Below, piece by piece: positions 26,310 through 35,140 of a stretch of DNA of 60,254 nt. Numbering within the stretch: the stretch's first letter is position 1; every line of letters begins with the position of its first letter. This DNA is from Extibacter muris (lineage in GTDB: Bacteria > Bacillota > Clostridia > Lachnospirales > Lachnospiraceae), in assembly GCF_004345005.1 (NCBI RefSeq), contig NZ_SMMX01000018.1, forward strand, positions 1 to 60,254, read 5' to 3'. The translations under genes and the position numbers were made by a program. The notes under the pieces are model-generated. The model was not told the DNA's origin. It ran no database searches and saw only the letters and a list, made by a program, of their open reading frames with translations.

Positions 26310-26723
26310 ATGAAAGACAATCCATATAAACGCCTGCCGCCGTTAGAGCGTAAGCCGGACGGCACACCCTACCGCATGACCCCGGCACAGCGGAAACAGG
26401 CCAGCGCCTTGATACGGCAGGAGTGCTGTAACTGTGAGGACGGCAACTGCATTGTCCTTGACGATGGGGACACCTGCACTTGCCCGCAGACGGTTTCTTT
26501 CTCGGTCTGCTGTAAATGGTTTCGGTGGGCGGTCTTGCCGCTTGCCGGGACGCTGGAAGCGGAAATTTACCGGGGCAGGGACTTGAAACGCTGTGCGGTC
26601 TGCGGCGGCGTGTTCGTCCCAAAATCCAACCGGGCAAAATACTGCCCTGACTGTGCCGCCAGAGTTCACAGACGGCAGAAAACAGAAAGTGAACGGAAAA
26701 GGAGGTCTGCTGTGGACAGTTAG
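26310..26723 (+). CDS. Cysteine-rich VLP-type protein of mobile elements
   Basis: 137 residues. The start MKDNPYKRLPPLERKPDGTP and the Cys-rich centre ECCNCEDGNC, then CTCPQTVSFSVCCKWFRWAVLP contain the V-L-P signature region. A C-terminal zinc-ribbon-like motif CAVCGG...CPDC is followed by a basic tail. Proteins of this kind occur in integrative elements of Firmicutes and probably bind DNA or metal; the function is unknown. It is followed by the replication initiator. Confidence 0.65.
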   Translation: MKDNPYKRLPPLERKPDGTPYRMTPAQRKQASALIRQECCNCEDGNCIVLDDGDTCTCPQTVSFSVCCKWFRWAVLPLAGTLEAEIYRGRDLKRCAVCGGVFVPKSNRAKYCPDCAARVHRRQKTESERKRRSAVDS

Positions 26724-26834
26724 GCAGGAAAAAAACCTTGATTTACAAGGCTTCGCAAGCCCCAAACTGGGGCGGGTGGTATAAAGCATCATCTTCCCCG
26801 GAAAACGGGCTTCTAATCGTCCACAAAACACACT

Positions 26835-27293
26835 ATGACAAGCACGATTTATATCCATCAGCCGGAAAAGGCGTTCAGCTTCACCTGGCTCCCGAATTTC
26901 CTCTTTGAAGCTCCCACATTCCAGCCCTTGTCCAACGAATCAAAGCTACTGTATGCCTTTATCCTGCGGCGGGCAGAGTTATCCCGGAAAAACGGGTGGG
27001 CGGACGAGTACGGGCGTATTTACCTGTACTATCCCATCTGTGAGGTGGCGGACTTGCTCCACTGTGGGCGGCAGAAAGCTGTCAATACCCTGCGGGAGTT
27101 ACAGTATGCGGAGCTGATTGACATTAAGAAACAGGGCTGTGGAAAACCCAACTGTATTTACCCAAAATCCTATGAAGCGGTTTCAAACACCGACTTCAAG
27201 AAATCCGGTTTTGGAACGCCGGAGGGCGGAAAACCGTACCCGGCAAGTACGATAATCAATCCTCTTGAAGTACGGAAACCGGACGGTATATAA
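26835..27293 (+). CDS. RepA_N-type replication initiator, short form
   Basis: 152 residues. The N-terminal domain YIHQPEKAFSFTWLPNFLFE, ALSNESKLLYAFILRR-like block, WADEYGRIYLYYPICEVADLL and the winged-helix RQKAVNTLRELQYAELIDIK are typical of RepA_N/DnaD-like initiators on plasmids and integrative elements. The usual C-terminal domain is missing (full family length is about 250-300), so it may be inactive or a shortened form. It begins 111 bp after the VLP gene. Confidence 0.65.
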   Translation: MTSTIYIHQPEKAFSFTWLPNFLFEAPTFQPLSNESKLLYAFILRRAELSRKNGWADEYGRIYLYYPICEVADLLHCGRQKAVNTLRELQYAELIDIKKQGCGKPNCIYPKSYEAVSNTDFKKSGFGTPEGGKPYPASTIINPLEVRKPDGI

Positions 27294-27403
27294 AAATACA
27301 GAGATTAAAACGATTTATTTATATCTATTCCATTCCTATCCTATCAGAGATAATTTCGGCGGGGAAACCCGTCGGAAAGGAATGGAATGGGGAAAGGAGT
27401 TTC

Positions 27404-29548
27404 ATGGCACAACACGCAATTTTGCGTTTTGAAAAGCACAAGGGCAATCCGGCAAGGCCGCTGGAAGCCCATCACGAAAGACAGAAAAAACAGTACGCCA
27501 GCAATCCCGACATTGACACAAGCCGGAGTAAATACAACTTCCATATCGTCAAGCCAGAGGGACGCTATTACCACTTCATTCAGAGCCGTATCGAGCAGGC
27601 CGGATGCCGGACAAGGAAAGACAGCACACGGTTTGTCGATACGCTGATAACCGCCAGCCCGGAATTTTTCAAGAAGAAATCCCCAAAGGAGATACAGGCG
27701 TTATTCCAGAGGGCGGCGGAGTTTCTAATCGGGCGGGTAGGTCGGGAAAACATCGTGTCGGCGGTAGTACACATGGATGAGAAAACGCCCCATCTGCATT
27801 TGACCTTTGTTCCACTTACAAAGGACAACCGCCTGTGCGCCAAAGAGATTTTGGGCAACCGGGCAAACCTGACGAAGTGGCAGGACGATTTTCACGCCTA
27901 CATGGTGGAGAAATACCCGGATTTGGAGCGTGGGGAGAGCGCAAGCAAGACAGGCAGGAAGCATATCCCCACCCGGCTTTTCAAGCAGGCTGTTTCCCTC
28001 TCCAAACAGGCAAGAGCCATTGAAGCCGCCCTTGACGGCATTAACCCGCTGAACGCCGGGAAGAAGAAAGAGGAAGCTCTCTCCCTGCTGAAAAAGTGGT
28101 TTCCGCAGATGGAGGACTTCTCCGGGCAACTGAAAAAATACAAGGTCACGATAAAAGACCTTTTGGAAGAAAATGAAAAGCTGGAAGCAAGGGCAAAGGC
28201 CAGTGAAAGCGGCAAGATGAAAGACCGCATGGAACGGGCGAAGCTGGAAAGCGAGTTACAGAACATTCAAAGGCTGGTTGACCGTATCAGCCGTTCCATT
28301 CTGGATTTTGCCAATATGATGGAACTGTTCCAGCAGTACAATGTGGAGTTTGTGTCCTCTACGGAAAAGTTTGATACCTCTACTCCTATGGGGCGGACTA
28401 TGCTGAACATCTGTATCGTGTTCGCCCAGCTTGAACGGGAAACAATACAGAAGCGGGGGGCCGATGCCTACTACTCCCGAAGCCTAAAGGGTTTCCGCAT
28501 GGGCGGCAAGGCTCCCTATGGGTTTCACACGGAGCCAATCAAGATAGATGGTATCAATACAAAAAAGTTAGTGGCAAATCCCGAAGAAGCGGAACAGGTC
28601 AAGCTGATGTTTGAGATGTATGCCGAGCCGGGAACTTCCTACGGCGATATTGTACGGCATTTTGCGGAGCATGGTATTAAATATTTTTCCCGTCCGGCAC
28701 TTGCAAGCATTTTATGCAATCCCATTTATGTCAAGGCTGACCTTGATATTTATAAATTTTTCAAAAGTCAAGGGACGGTCATTGTCAATGACGCCGCCGA
28801 CTTTACTGGAATGAACGGGTGCTACTTCTATCGTGGCCGGGGAATGAAAGGCGACACCAAACATAATCTGCAAGGACATACGCTGGTTATGGCTCCCAGT
28901 GAGGGCTTGGTTTCTTCCGAACTGTGGCTGAAATGTAGAAAGAAGATTTTAGCCAACGCCAGTTATCAGGCGGGAAGAAAAGCGGTCAATACTTGGCTCG
29001 CCGGGAAAATCAAATGCGGCAGGTGCCAGAAAGCGTTAAAAGCCGAGGGTAGTTATGGGCGGTGGTACTTCCGTTGTAGCAAACGTTCCGACAACAAAAG
29101 CTGTGAAGGCGCAGGGACGCTCCGTATTCCCGATACGGAAGCTGTTATCTATGCCGCTATGGTAAAAAAGCTAAAACCGTTCCAGACCATCAAGGGGCGG
29201 AAAAACGCCATGAAGTCCAATCCGAAGCTGACTGCTCTACAAGTGGAACTCGCACAAGTCCAGCATGAAATTGAAACGCTCATTGACACGCTGACCGGGG
29301 CAAATCCCGTCCTGCTCTCCTATGTGAACAGCAAGATTGAAGAACTGGACGGACGCAAGCAGGAGCTTGTCAAAAAGATAGCGGAGTTGAGTGTGGATAT
29401 CATCAGCCCGGAACAGGTCAAAGAAATTTCCGGCTATCTGGACACATGGGAAGATGTGGACTTTGACGACAAGCGGCGGGTGGTGGATTTGATGATTTCC
29501 GCAATTTACGCCACAAGCGAAAGTATCAACATCATTTGGAAGATATGA
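27404..29548 (+). CDS. Chimera: MobV-type relaxase fused to a catalytic-domain-less serine recombinase
   Basis: 714 residues in one frame. Residues 1-285 are a MobV/Pre relaxase: N-terminal block MAQHAILRFEKHKG, HUH motif HMDEKTPHLHL (123-133) and a coiled coil. At about 290-298 (QRLVDRISRSILD) the sequence changes to a large serine recombinase from just inside the catalytic domain's DRISRS block. It continues through STPMGRTMLN, the recombinase domain, the zinc ribbon (Cys 538, 541, 558, 567) and coiled coil to the end. The catalytic Ser of the recombinase is absent. The product may be a relaxase carrying a recombinase DNA-binding tail. The junction lies at about 28270-28300. Confidence 0.8.
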   Translation: MAQHAILRFEKHKGNPARPLEAHHERQKKQYASNPDIDTSRSKYNFHIVKPEGRYYHFIQSRIEQAGCRTRKDSTRFVDTLITASPEFFKKKSPKEIQALFQRAAEFLIGRVGRENIVSAVVHMDEKTPHLHLTFVPLTKDNRLCAKEILGNRANLTKWQDDFHAYMVEKYPDLERGESASKTGRKHIPTRLFKQAVSLSKQARAIEAALDGINPLNAGKKKEEALSLLKKWFPQMEDFSGQLKKYKVTIKDLLEENEKLEARAKASESGKMKDRMERAKLESELQNIQRLVDRISRSILDFANMMELFQQYNVEFVSSTEKFDTSTPMGRTMLNICIVFAQLERETIQKRGADAYYSRSLKGFRMGGKAPYGFHTEPIKIDGINTKKLVANPEEAEQVKLMFEMYAEPGTSYGDIVRHFAEHGIKYFSRPALASILCNPIYVKADLDIYKFFKSQGTVIVNDAADFTGMNGCYFYRGRGMKGDTKHNLQGHTLVMAPSEGLVSSELWLKCRKKILANASYQAGRKAVNTWLAGKIKCGRCQKALKAEGSYGRWYFRCSKRSDNKSCEGAGTLRIPDTEAVIYAAMVKKLKPFQTIKGRKNAMKSNPKLTALQVELAQVQHEIETLIDTLTGANPVLLSYVNSKIEELDGRKQELVKKIAELSVDIISPEQVKEISGYLDTWEDVDFDDKRRVVDLMISAIYATSESINIIWKI

Positions 29549-29601
29549 CGGCGCATAAGCGCTGCCATACAACGCAACCTTTCGCCCTTTGTAAACTAAG
29601 C

Positions 29602-29820
29602 TACACTTATACTTGGTGGTATTCTTACCAGCATGTGTATGTAATCCACACAACATTCTGCTTCAATTATTTCCACGCCTTTTCTTTTACATAATGTGCT
29701 TAATACATTGGCAACGTCTGCTTTTATCGCCCCATAAATCACTTGTCTCCTATATTTGGGTGCAAATACAATATGGTATTTGCACTCCCAGGTGGTGTGT
29801 GATAAAGTATTCTTATCCAT
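29602..29820 (-). pseudogene. tnpA: IS200-type transposase TnpA, N-terminal half
   Basis: ATG at 29820 gives MDKNTLSHTTWECKYHIVFA and RGVEIIEAECCVDYIHMLVR-like HUH motif (Y-I-H-M-L-V), ending IPPSISV. The frame then reads ALA-type codon and TAG inside the inserted element. It continues, after removal of the insert, into VSTFMGYLKG at 23899. AGGAGGTATC lies before the start. Confidence 0.8.
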
Positions 29821-29912
29821 TTGGATACCTCCTTAGTTATTTTGGTGCGGTTTAGGACCCACACTTATTATAACTCGGGAGGTTTTTTATCTAGGGCTAA
29901 AGCCGGTTGGGG

Positions 29913-29935
29913 AACCACCCGCATAGCAGGTGGTT
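29913..29935. repeat. IS200-type left-end hairpin
   Basis: AACCACC and GGTGGTT flank a 9-nt loop. It sits upstream of the tnpA start on the minus strand and matches the position of left-end recognition hairpins in this IS family. The surrounding 29821-29950 shows no gene. Confidence 0.55.
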
Positions 29936-29955
29936 TTATTGAATAGGTATACAAT

Positions 29956-29998
29956 AAAAAGGCGGCTCCGGGGAATTTGATATTCCTCCAGAGCCGCC
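29956..29998 (-). terminator. Terminator of the serine dehydratase operon
   Basis: On the minus strand GGCGGCTC and GGAGGAAT pair with ATTCCCC and GAGCCGCC over a short loop (29998-29961), followed by T5 (29960-29956). It lies about 140 bp beyond the sdaAA stop. Confidence 0.85.
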
Positions 29999-30138
29999 AG
30001 CTGCCTTGCTTCGTTTTAATCTTTTGTCGACACTCTGATGTAGCCAAACGTATTTGACATGCGAATAACCCTCCCTTATTCTATTGAGAAACTATTTTTT
30101 GTTATTTCTCTATTGTAGAAGAATTATTCCATATTTTA

Positions 30139-31005
30139 CTACTGTAAATTTTTTCCAACTTCTTGGCCCCTTGGACTTCCGGCCACGCCGCCTATGCCTG
30201 TCTCCCTTAGGCTGACGTCCATTTTCTCTCCCACTTCCCGCATGGCATCTATCACCTGGTCAACCGGAATCTGGCTCACGATGCCGGCGAGTGCCATGTC
30301 TGCGGCTGCCATTGCATTGACGGCTCCACCTACATTTCTTTTGACACAAGGTACTTCCACAAGCCCTCCTACCGGATCGCATACGAGGCCCATCAGATTC
30401 TTCAGCGCCATGGCGCAGGCATGTCCTATCTGGTCAAAGCTTCCTCCGCGCACATACGTGATGGCTGCCGCCGCCATACCGGAACCAGATCCGATCTCCG
30501 CCTGGCATCCGCCGGATGCCCCCGCCAGAAACGCACGGTTTGCAATAATCTGCCCGATACCCGCAGCCACGTACATGGCTTCTATCATCCTGTCCTCAGG
30601 AACATCATACTCCCGGTAATAAGTCACGAGCACTGCCGGCAGTACTCCACAGGCTCCTGCCGTAGGAGCCGCCACGATTCGCTTCATGCAGGCATTGTTG
30701 CACCCCATCTTCAGCGCTGTTGTCATGACCTTGGCCATGTATCTGCCGCACAGCGGCTCGCCCGTCCTTGCGTATTCTTCCATGAGGCCGCCCTCTTTCC
30801 CCACAAGGCCGCTTCTGGACACAAGGCCCGGTTCATATGCATCCACGCCGTCAATCATAGCCTGCCACATATGCTTCATCTCTTTCCATGAGTCCTCTGC
30901 CGGGACATCACGCTCTTGTGCATCTTCTGACTGGACTGCTTTCCAGAACGGTACATTTTCTTTTTCACATCTTGCCCTTACCTCTTCAATCGATTGAAAT
31001 GACAT
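30139..31005 (-). CDS. sdaAA: L-serine dehydratase, iron-sulfur-dependent, alpha subunit
   Basis: 288 residues from ATG at 31005 (MSFQSIEEVRARCEKENVPF) with AGGAGGAAG upstream; a possible ATG at 31041 would overlap sdaAB. Conserved blocks: GCNNACMKRIVAAPTAGACG, EIGSGSGMAAAA, GLVCDPVGGLVEVPCVKRN. The Cys residues hold the oxygen-sensitive [4Fe-4S] cluster. It deaminates serine to pyruvate and ammonia with the beta subunit. It lies 22 bp after sdaAB. Confidence 0.94.
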   Translation of the reverse strand: MSFQSIEEVRARCEKENVPFWKAVQSEDAQERDVPAEDSWKEMKHMWQAMIDGVDAYEPGLVSRSGLVGKEGGLMEEYARTGEPLCGRYMAKVMTTALKMGCNNACMKRIVAAPTAGACGVLPAVLVTYYREYDVPEDRMIEAMYVAAGIGQIIANRAFLAGASGGCQAEIGSGSGMAAAAITYVRGGSFDQIGHACAMALKNLMGLVCDPVGGLVEVPCVKRNVGGAVNAMAAADMALAGIVSQIPVDQVIDAMREVGEKMDVSLRETGIGGVAGSPRGQEVGKNLQ

Positions 31006-31027
31006 ACGTTTTTCTTCCTCCTGCCGA

Positions 31028-31708
31028 TTATTTCTCTTCAATACTTCCGTTTACATTCAGGAACGTGACATTGACGATTCCTTCTTTGCCTTCCAGACGG
31101 TCCAGCGCCTCTCTTGACACGACCTGGTCCGTCTCAACGACCATTACCGCACACCCGCCGCGCTTGTCCCGGAACACCTGCATGGTCGCTATGTTGATGT
31201 CCTCCTCGCTTAAGGACGCCGCAACCTCCGTGATGCATCCCGGCTGGTCGATGTTACGTACGATAAGCGTATTGCTCTCGCCGCTGAAGCTTACATCGAT
31301 ACCGTCCAGCTTGCTGACACGTATTCTGCCGCCCCCGATAGAAAATGCCTCTATCCTCATCGTCTCCGCGCCCTCTGCTTCCAGGATGATCTGCGCCGTG
31401 TTCGGATGCGCCCCTTTGATTTCCTTCTCCGCAAGGGTAAATTCCATGCCTTCCGCCACCGCGATCTCAAAGCTGTCAGGAATCCGCATGTCATCCGGCT
31501 TCATCCCCAGAAGTCCGGCGACGATTGCGCGGTCTGTCCCGTGGCCTTTCCCCGTAGCCGCGAAGGAACCGTGGAGGTAGATCGTGGCCTTCCCGGGCCT
31601 CCTGCCAAATAACTGGGTGCTGATCAATCCGATGCGTACCGCTCCCGCTGTGTGGGAACTGGATGGCCCCACCATCACAGGTCCCAGAATATCAAATATA
31701 CTGCCCAT
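31028..31708 (-). CDS. sdaAB: L-serine dehydratase, iron-sulfur-dependent, beta subunit
   Basis: 226 residues. Residues 1-145 are the beta domain (MGSIFDILGPVMVGPSSSHT, GTDRAIVAGLLGMKPDDMRI) and residues 150-226 an ACT domain (NTLIVRNIDQPGCITEVAAS), probably an amino-acid-binding regulatory domain. The first gene of the operon; 37 bp before the AAAGAGAGGTT-ATAAC ribosome site the promoter lies at 31746-31774. Confidence 0.93.
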   Translation of the reverse strand: MGSIFDILGPVMVGPSSSHTAGAVRIGLISTQLFGRRPGKATIYLHGSFAATGKGHGTDRAIVAGLLGMKPDDMRIPDSFEIAVAEGMEFTLAEKEIKGAHPNTAQIILEAEGAETMRIEAFSIGGGRIRVSKLDGIDVSFSGESNTLIVRNIDQPGCITEVAASLSEEDINIATMQVFRDKRGGCAVMVVETDQVVSREALDRLEGKEGIVNVTFLNVNGSIEEK

Positions 31709-31745
31709 GTTATAACCTCTCTTTTCTTAAGTTTAGCTTTCTTTT

Positions 31746-31774
31746 ATTATACTTTGGTTTGGAACGGTTTACAA
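31746..31774 (-). promoter_or_regulatory. Promoter of sdaAB-sdaAA
   Basis: Minus strand: TTGTAA (31774-31769), 17-nt spacer, TATAAT (31751-31746). Predicted start near 31740, a leader of about 32 nt. Confidence 0.7.
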
Positions 31775-31876
31775 CGACTATTTCCGCTTCGCCTCCCCCG
31801 TCTCACATGGCACCCTTTTCATTAAATTCACATAATATGCATTAATTACTATATTTATGAGAGAAGGTATATTGGT

Positions 31877-32785
31877 ATGTATCTCTTATTTCCCCTGCTG
31901 CTCTTATTTATGATGGTGCTGGCAGTAATATTTCATTTCCGTAAAAAAAGAATCATATGTAAAATAAAATGTATGTGTACGGAAGAGAAGCTGGAGCTTC
32001 TTAACGAATTAACCGCCCCCTTCGGGTTCTGCTACGAATTGTGCCATGACGTCTTTACTTCCCGGACAGATGCATGGCAGCGGGACTTTGGCTACCGCTG
32101 GCTCTACGATAAGAATGCCGCCCACTTTAATATGGTATTCGACTGTGAGCCTGTCTATTTTGATTACGACGGACGCACATGGATGCTTGAATTCTGGAAG
32201 GGGCAGTACGGTATCAATATCGGCGGTGAAATCGGCATATACCAGGCTGAACGTATTATTCCCCCCGCCGAGCGGAAACATGCATTGTTTCATGCGGTGC
32301 CCGAAAAGGAAATGCTCTCTTTTTCTGTCCGCATGTATAACGGCACCTCGCTTCTTTACAACTTATCATGCAGGAAGCACTGGTGGCTGGCCGGCTTCAG
32401 CATGGGCTGCTATTCCGTGCCGGAACTGCTGAAAATGGATATCACTATTACTTTTGGCAACAGGCAGATGATGTATGCCTTTCTGGACAGCATGTATGAA
32501 ACCGGATATTGTCCAGGCGATATCAATATATGCGGTAATTCCGTTTCTTTTGTATTTGACAGGCCCAAGACTCCTCAGCCGCGCATGTCGCATCTTTTCA
32601 TTTCGGCCTGGGCGCTCTGGAAAGACCGGCTGTTCCTCTTCTTCTACTGCCGGATTACGAAAGTATTCTGCCATACGCTCGATAAGCTCCTGTACTTGTA
32701 CGAATATCTGCCGTTCGTCTTCCGCCACATGATGCGTATACACTGCTATTCCCGGAGGAAACCGAGACGGAGGAAGCAGTCATGA
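31877..32785 (+). CDS. DUF4474 membrane-anchored protein
   Basis: 302 residues. A transmembrane segment is at 2-20. The DUF4474 core follows: APFGFCYELCHDVFTSRTDA, YRWLYDKNAAHFNMVFDCEP, and FWKGQYGINIGGEIGIYQAE. Aromatic and acidic residues dominate. No enzyme is known; the domain is common in Lachnospiraceae. The C-terminus is basic (KPRRRKQS). It overlaps the next gene by 4 bp (ATGA), so the two are translationally coupled. Confidence 0.8.
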   Translation: MYLLFPLLLLFMMVLAVIFHFRKKRIICKIKCMCTEEKLELLNELTAPFGFCYELCHDVFTSRTDAWQRDFGYRWLYDKNAAHFNMVFDCEPVYFDYDGRTWMLEFWKGQYGINIGGEIGIYQAERIIPPAERKHALFHAVPEKEMLSFSVRMYNGTSLLYNLSCRKHWWLAGFSMGCYSVPELLKMDITITFGNRQMMYAFLDSMYETGYCPGDINICGNSVSFVFDRPKTPQPRMSHLFISAWALWKDRLFLFFYCRITKVFCHTLDKLLYLYEYLPFVFRHMMRIHCYSRRKPRRRKQS

Positions 32786-33660
32786 GCACGGCAGACCGGC
32801 TGGATGCCGCATTTGCGGATGCTCCTGTCCTGCCCCTGGGCTCTGATTCCAGATATGTGCTGTTCAGCGACTGCCACCGGGGGACCGGAATGTCTTATGA
32901 TAATTTCCTGAAGAACCAGAACCTGTACTTTGCGGCGCTCCGATATTATTATGACCGGCAGTTCACGTATATCGAGCTTGGAGACGGTGACGAATTGTGG
33001 GAGAACCGGTCTATGGAACAGATAAAGTCTATCCACGACAATACGTTCTGGCTCCTGTCCCTTTACTACAAGCAGAAACGGCTCTGGCTTCTGTACGGCA
33101 ACCATGACCTCATAAAGCGGAATCCGCAGTACAGCGGCCAGCATTTCTCTTCGTATATATGCAGCACGAACAAGACGCAGCCCTTGTTTCCCGGCATTAC
33201 CTTCTACGAAGGGCTGATATTAAAAGACCTCCTCGGCAAAAGAGATCTGTACCTCACCCACGGGCATCAGGCAGACTTCCTGAATTCCGTCCTTTGGAAA
33301 TTCAGCCGTTTTCTCGTGCGCTATATCTGGAAACCAATGGAGCACATAGGCTTTCTTGACCCGACAAGCGCGGCAAAAAATAATACGAAAAAGTGGAAGA
33401 CAGAAAGGCTGCTCACGGGATGGGCCATCGATAATGACAGGATACTCATATCGGGCCACACGCACCGGCCGATGATTGGCACAAAAGAATCTCCGTACTT
33501 TAACACCGGAAGCTGCGTACATCCGAGATGCATCACCTGCATCGAAGTGACAGACCGCTGCATGACTCTCGTAAAATGGACGCTTCGGACGCGCGACGAC
33601 ATGACGCTCTATGTCGGTAGGGAGGAACTTGCGGGACCTGTCTGCATCGACGAGTATTAA
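32782..33660 (+). CDS. Metallophosphoesterase family protein
   Basis: 292 residues. Calcineurin-like motifs: SDCHRG (30-35), ELGDGDELWEN (66-76), YGNHDL, LTHGHQ and SGHTHRP. All metal ligands are present. The 4-bp overlap with the DUF4474 gene suggests a shared function in the envelope or nucleotide metabolism, which the sequence does not decide. Substrate unknown. Confidence 0.85.
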   Translation: MSTADRLDAAFADAPVLPLGSDSRYVLFSDCHRGTGMSYDNFLKNQNLYFAALRYYYDRQFTYIELGDGDELWENRSMEQIKSIHDNTFWLLSLYYKQKRLWLLYGNHDLIKRNPQYSGQHFSSYICSTNKTQPLFPGITFYEGLILKDLLGKRDLYLTHGHQADFLNSVLWKFSRFLVRYIWKPMEHIGFLDPTSAAKNNTKKWKTERLLTGWAIDNDRILISGHTHRPMIGTKESPYFNTGSCVHPRCITCIEVTDRCMTLVKWTLRTRDDMTLYVGREELAGPVCIDEY

Positions 33661-33713
33661 GGAGCTGGAATAAATATCCGCCCCGCGGTATTATTTCCCC
33701 GTTCATATGCCGG

Positions 33714-33742
33714 TTGTCAAATTGCTTCGGATATGATAAGAT
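33714..33742 (+). promoter_or_regulatory. Promoter of the DUF4317 gene
   Basis: TTGTCA (33714-33719), 17-nt spacer, TAAGAT (33737-33742). Confidence 0.5.
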
Positions 33743-33775
33743 TGTGTACAGTTTTTTAGAAGGAAGTGTCATGTA

Positions 33776-34897
33776 ATGAATAAAAAAGAAGTACTTGAAA
33801 TACGCAAGCAGTTTTCGCCTGAGAACTGTACAATCACAAGAATCTGCGGCTGTTATGTAGACCATGAAAAGCAGAAGATACTGGAACTTAAGAAGGCATT
33901 TCTTTCCATGCCGGAGGAGGAAGCTTTTAAATATTTTGATATATTCAAAAAGACTCTCTCCGGCACCATTGGAAAGAACCTCATTAATATGGAATTTCCT
34001 CTTGACCAGGAAAAGCCGGGAGGGACACAGGACTTTCTGCTCAAGCTCCGCCAAAGCCGCCTCGAAGATGAGATGCTCGTAGAAGAATTCTACGATAAAG
34101 TGATTGAGAATTACATCTACGCAGAAAACTATTATATCATCCTTATCCATGCCGCCTATGACATACCAGGCAAAGCATCTGACAATATGGAGATGTTTGA
34201 CGCCTCGGATGAAGTGTATGAACATATCATGTGCAGCATCTGCCCGGTCAACCTGTCTAAGGCAGGACTCAGCTACAATGCCGCGACAAACAGTATCGAG
34301 GACCGGATCCGGGACTGGATTGTAGACGCTCCCGCTAAGGGCTTTCTGTTCCCTGCATTTCAGGACCGTTCTGCAGATATACATAATATCCTGTACTACT
34401 CTAAGAAGCCGGAAGAACTGCAGCCGGATTTTATCGGGAATGTCCTTGGCAGTACGATACCGCTCACAGCCAAAGACCAGCAGGAGACGTTCCACGCCAT
34501 TATTAGCGATACGCTCGGGGAAGAATGCGATTATGATGTCGTCCGCAGCATACACGATAATCTGACCGAGCTAATCGAGGAGCATAAAGAAGCGCCTGAG
34601 CCGCTTGAGCTTTCCAGGCCGGATGTCAAGCGCCTTCTTGAAAAGAGCGGTGTCCCGAATGAACGCATGGAATCTTTTGATAAAGAATACGAAGAGATCG
34701 TAGGAGAGAAACATTCACTCCTTGCCTCTAACATCGTGAATACGAAGACGTTCCAGATTGAGACGCCTGACGTAATCGTAAAAGTGAATCCGGAACGGTC
34801 TGACCTTGTAGAGACAAAGCTGATTGACGGCAGAAAATGCCTCGTCATTGCGATAGACGACCACCTGGAAGTCAATGGAATTGAGATTGTAAAATAA
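33776..34897 (+). CDS. DUF4317 domain protein
   Basis: 373 residues, cytoplasmic, mixed charge. The start MNKKEVLEIRKQFSPENCTITRICGCYV and the block FDASDEVYEHIMCSICPVNLSKAGL are typical of DUF4317, a Clostridia protein family of unknown function. No signal peptide or transmembrane segment is visible. AGAAGGAAG lies before the ATG. It is transcribed alone between the phosphoesterase and the tRNA-Leu gene. Confidence 0.85.
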   Translation: MNKKEVLEIRKQFSPENCTITRICGCYVDHEKQKILELKKAFLSMPEEEAFKYFDIFKKTLSGTIGKNLINMEFPLDQEKPGGTQDFLLKLRQSRLEDEMLVEEFYDKVIENYIYAENYYIILIHAAYDIPGKASDNMEMFDASDEVYEHIMCSICPVNLSKAGLSYNAATNSIEDRIRDWIVDAPAKGFLFPAFQDRSADIHNILYYSKKPEELQPDFIGNVLGSTIPLTAKDQQETFHAIISDTLGEECDYDVVRSIHDNLTELIEEHKEAPEPLELSRPDVKRLLEKSGVPNERMESFDKEYEEIVGEKHSLLASNIVNTKTFQIETPDVIVKVNPERSDLVETKLIDGRKCLVIAIDDHLEVNGIEIVK

Positions 34898-34920
34898 TTT
34901 GTTAAAAACGCAAAAAACAT

Positions 34921-34949
34921 TTGCCTTATGTCCAAATATGTGCTAGAAT
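34921..34949 (+). promoter_or_regulatory. Promoter of tRNA-Leu(CAG)
   Basis: TTGCCT (34921-34926), 17-nt spacer, TAGAAT (34944-34949). Confidence 0.7.
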
Positions 34950-34960
34950 ATTTTTTGCGA

Positions 34961-35043
34961 GCGGAGATGGCGGAATGGCAGACGCGCTAGATTCAGGTTC
35001 TAGTGGGAGTTATCCTGTGAGGGTTCAAGTCCCTTTCTCCGCA
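34961..35043 (+). tRNA. tRNA-Leu (CAG)
   Basis: Acceptor arms GCGGAGA and TCTCCGC pair, with A at the discriminator position. The anticodon loop ATTCAGG/TT sits between CTAGA and TCTAG, anticodon CAG. A long variable arm fits leucine. The 3' CCA is not encoded. A terminator follows directly. Confidence 0.95.
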
Positions 35044-35055
35044 TTGAAGTAAAAA

Positions 35056-35097
35056 CACCAAACACTGTTAGATTAGACGGTGCTTGGTGCTTTTTTT
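35056..35097 (+). terminator. Terminator after tRNA-Leu(CAG)
   Basis: CACCAAACACTGT pairs with ACGGTGCTTGGTG (two G-T pairs), followed by C and seven T. Confidence 0.9.
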
Positions 35098-35140
35098 CGT
35101 ATGCCTGTTTACTGCAGCTGCCCGCTGCCTACCAGGAGCC

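Larger units (their letters stand above)
23906..29595 (+). mobile_element. 5.7-kb inserted element with 16-bp inverted ends
   Basis: The termini are TTTACAAAGGGCGAAA at 23906-23921 and its exact reverse complement at 29580-29595. The insert carries a hairpin-rich tract, a broken transglutaminase-like gene, an XRE regulator, a Cys-rich VLP protein, a RepA-like initiator and a relaxase-recombinase chimera. These are genes of mobilizable or conjugative elements of gut Clostridia. Conjugation genes are absent, so it looks like a deletion derivative. It interrupts an IS200-type tnpA, which dates it as later than that IS. Confidence 0.7.
23490..29945 (-). mobile_element. IS200/IS605-family (tnpA-only) element, interrupted by a 5.7-kb insert
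   Basis: The C-terminal half of a Y1 transposase lies at 23641-23899 and the N-terminal half at 29602-29820, both minus. The two halves join into one TnpA of about 155 residues. End hairpins typical of this family are at 23498-23546 (21-bp perfect stem, 7-nt loop) and 29913-29935 (AACCACC/GGTGGTT). The element landed just upstream of the fab promoter. Exact borders cannot be fixed because the family makes no target duplication. It is dead because tnpA is split. Confidence 0.75.

Noticed and set aside
26117-26329. Possible 70-codon gene upstream of the VLP gene
   Set aside because: No ribosome site, overlaps two hairpins and the start of the next gene in another frame.
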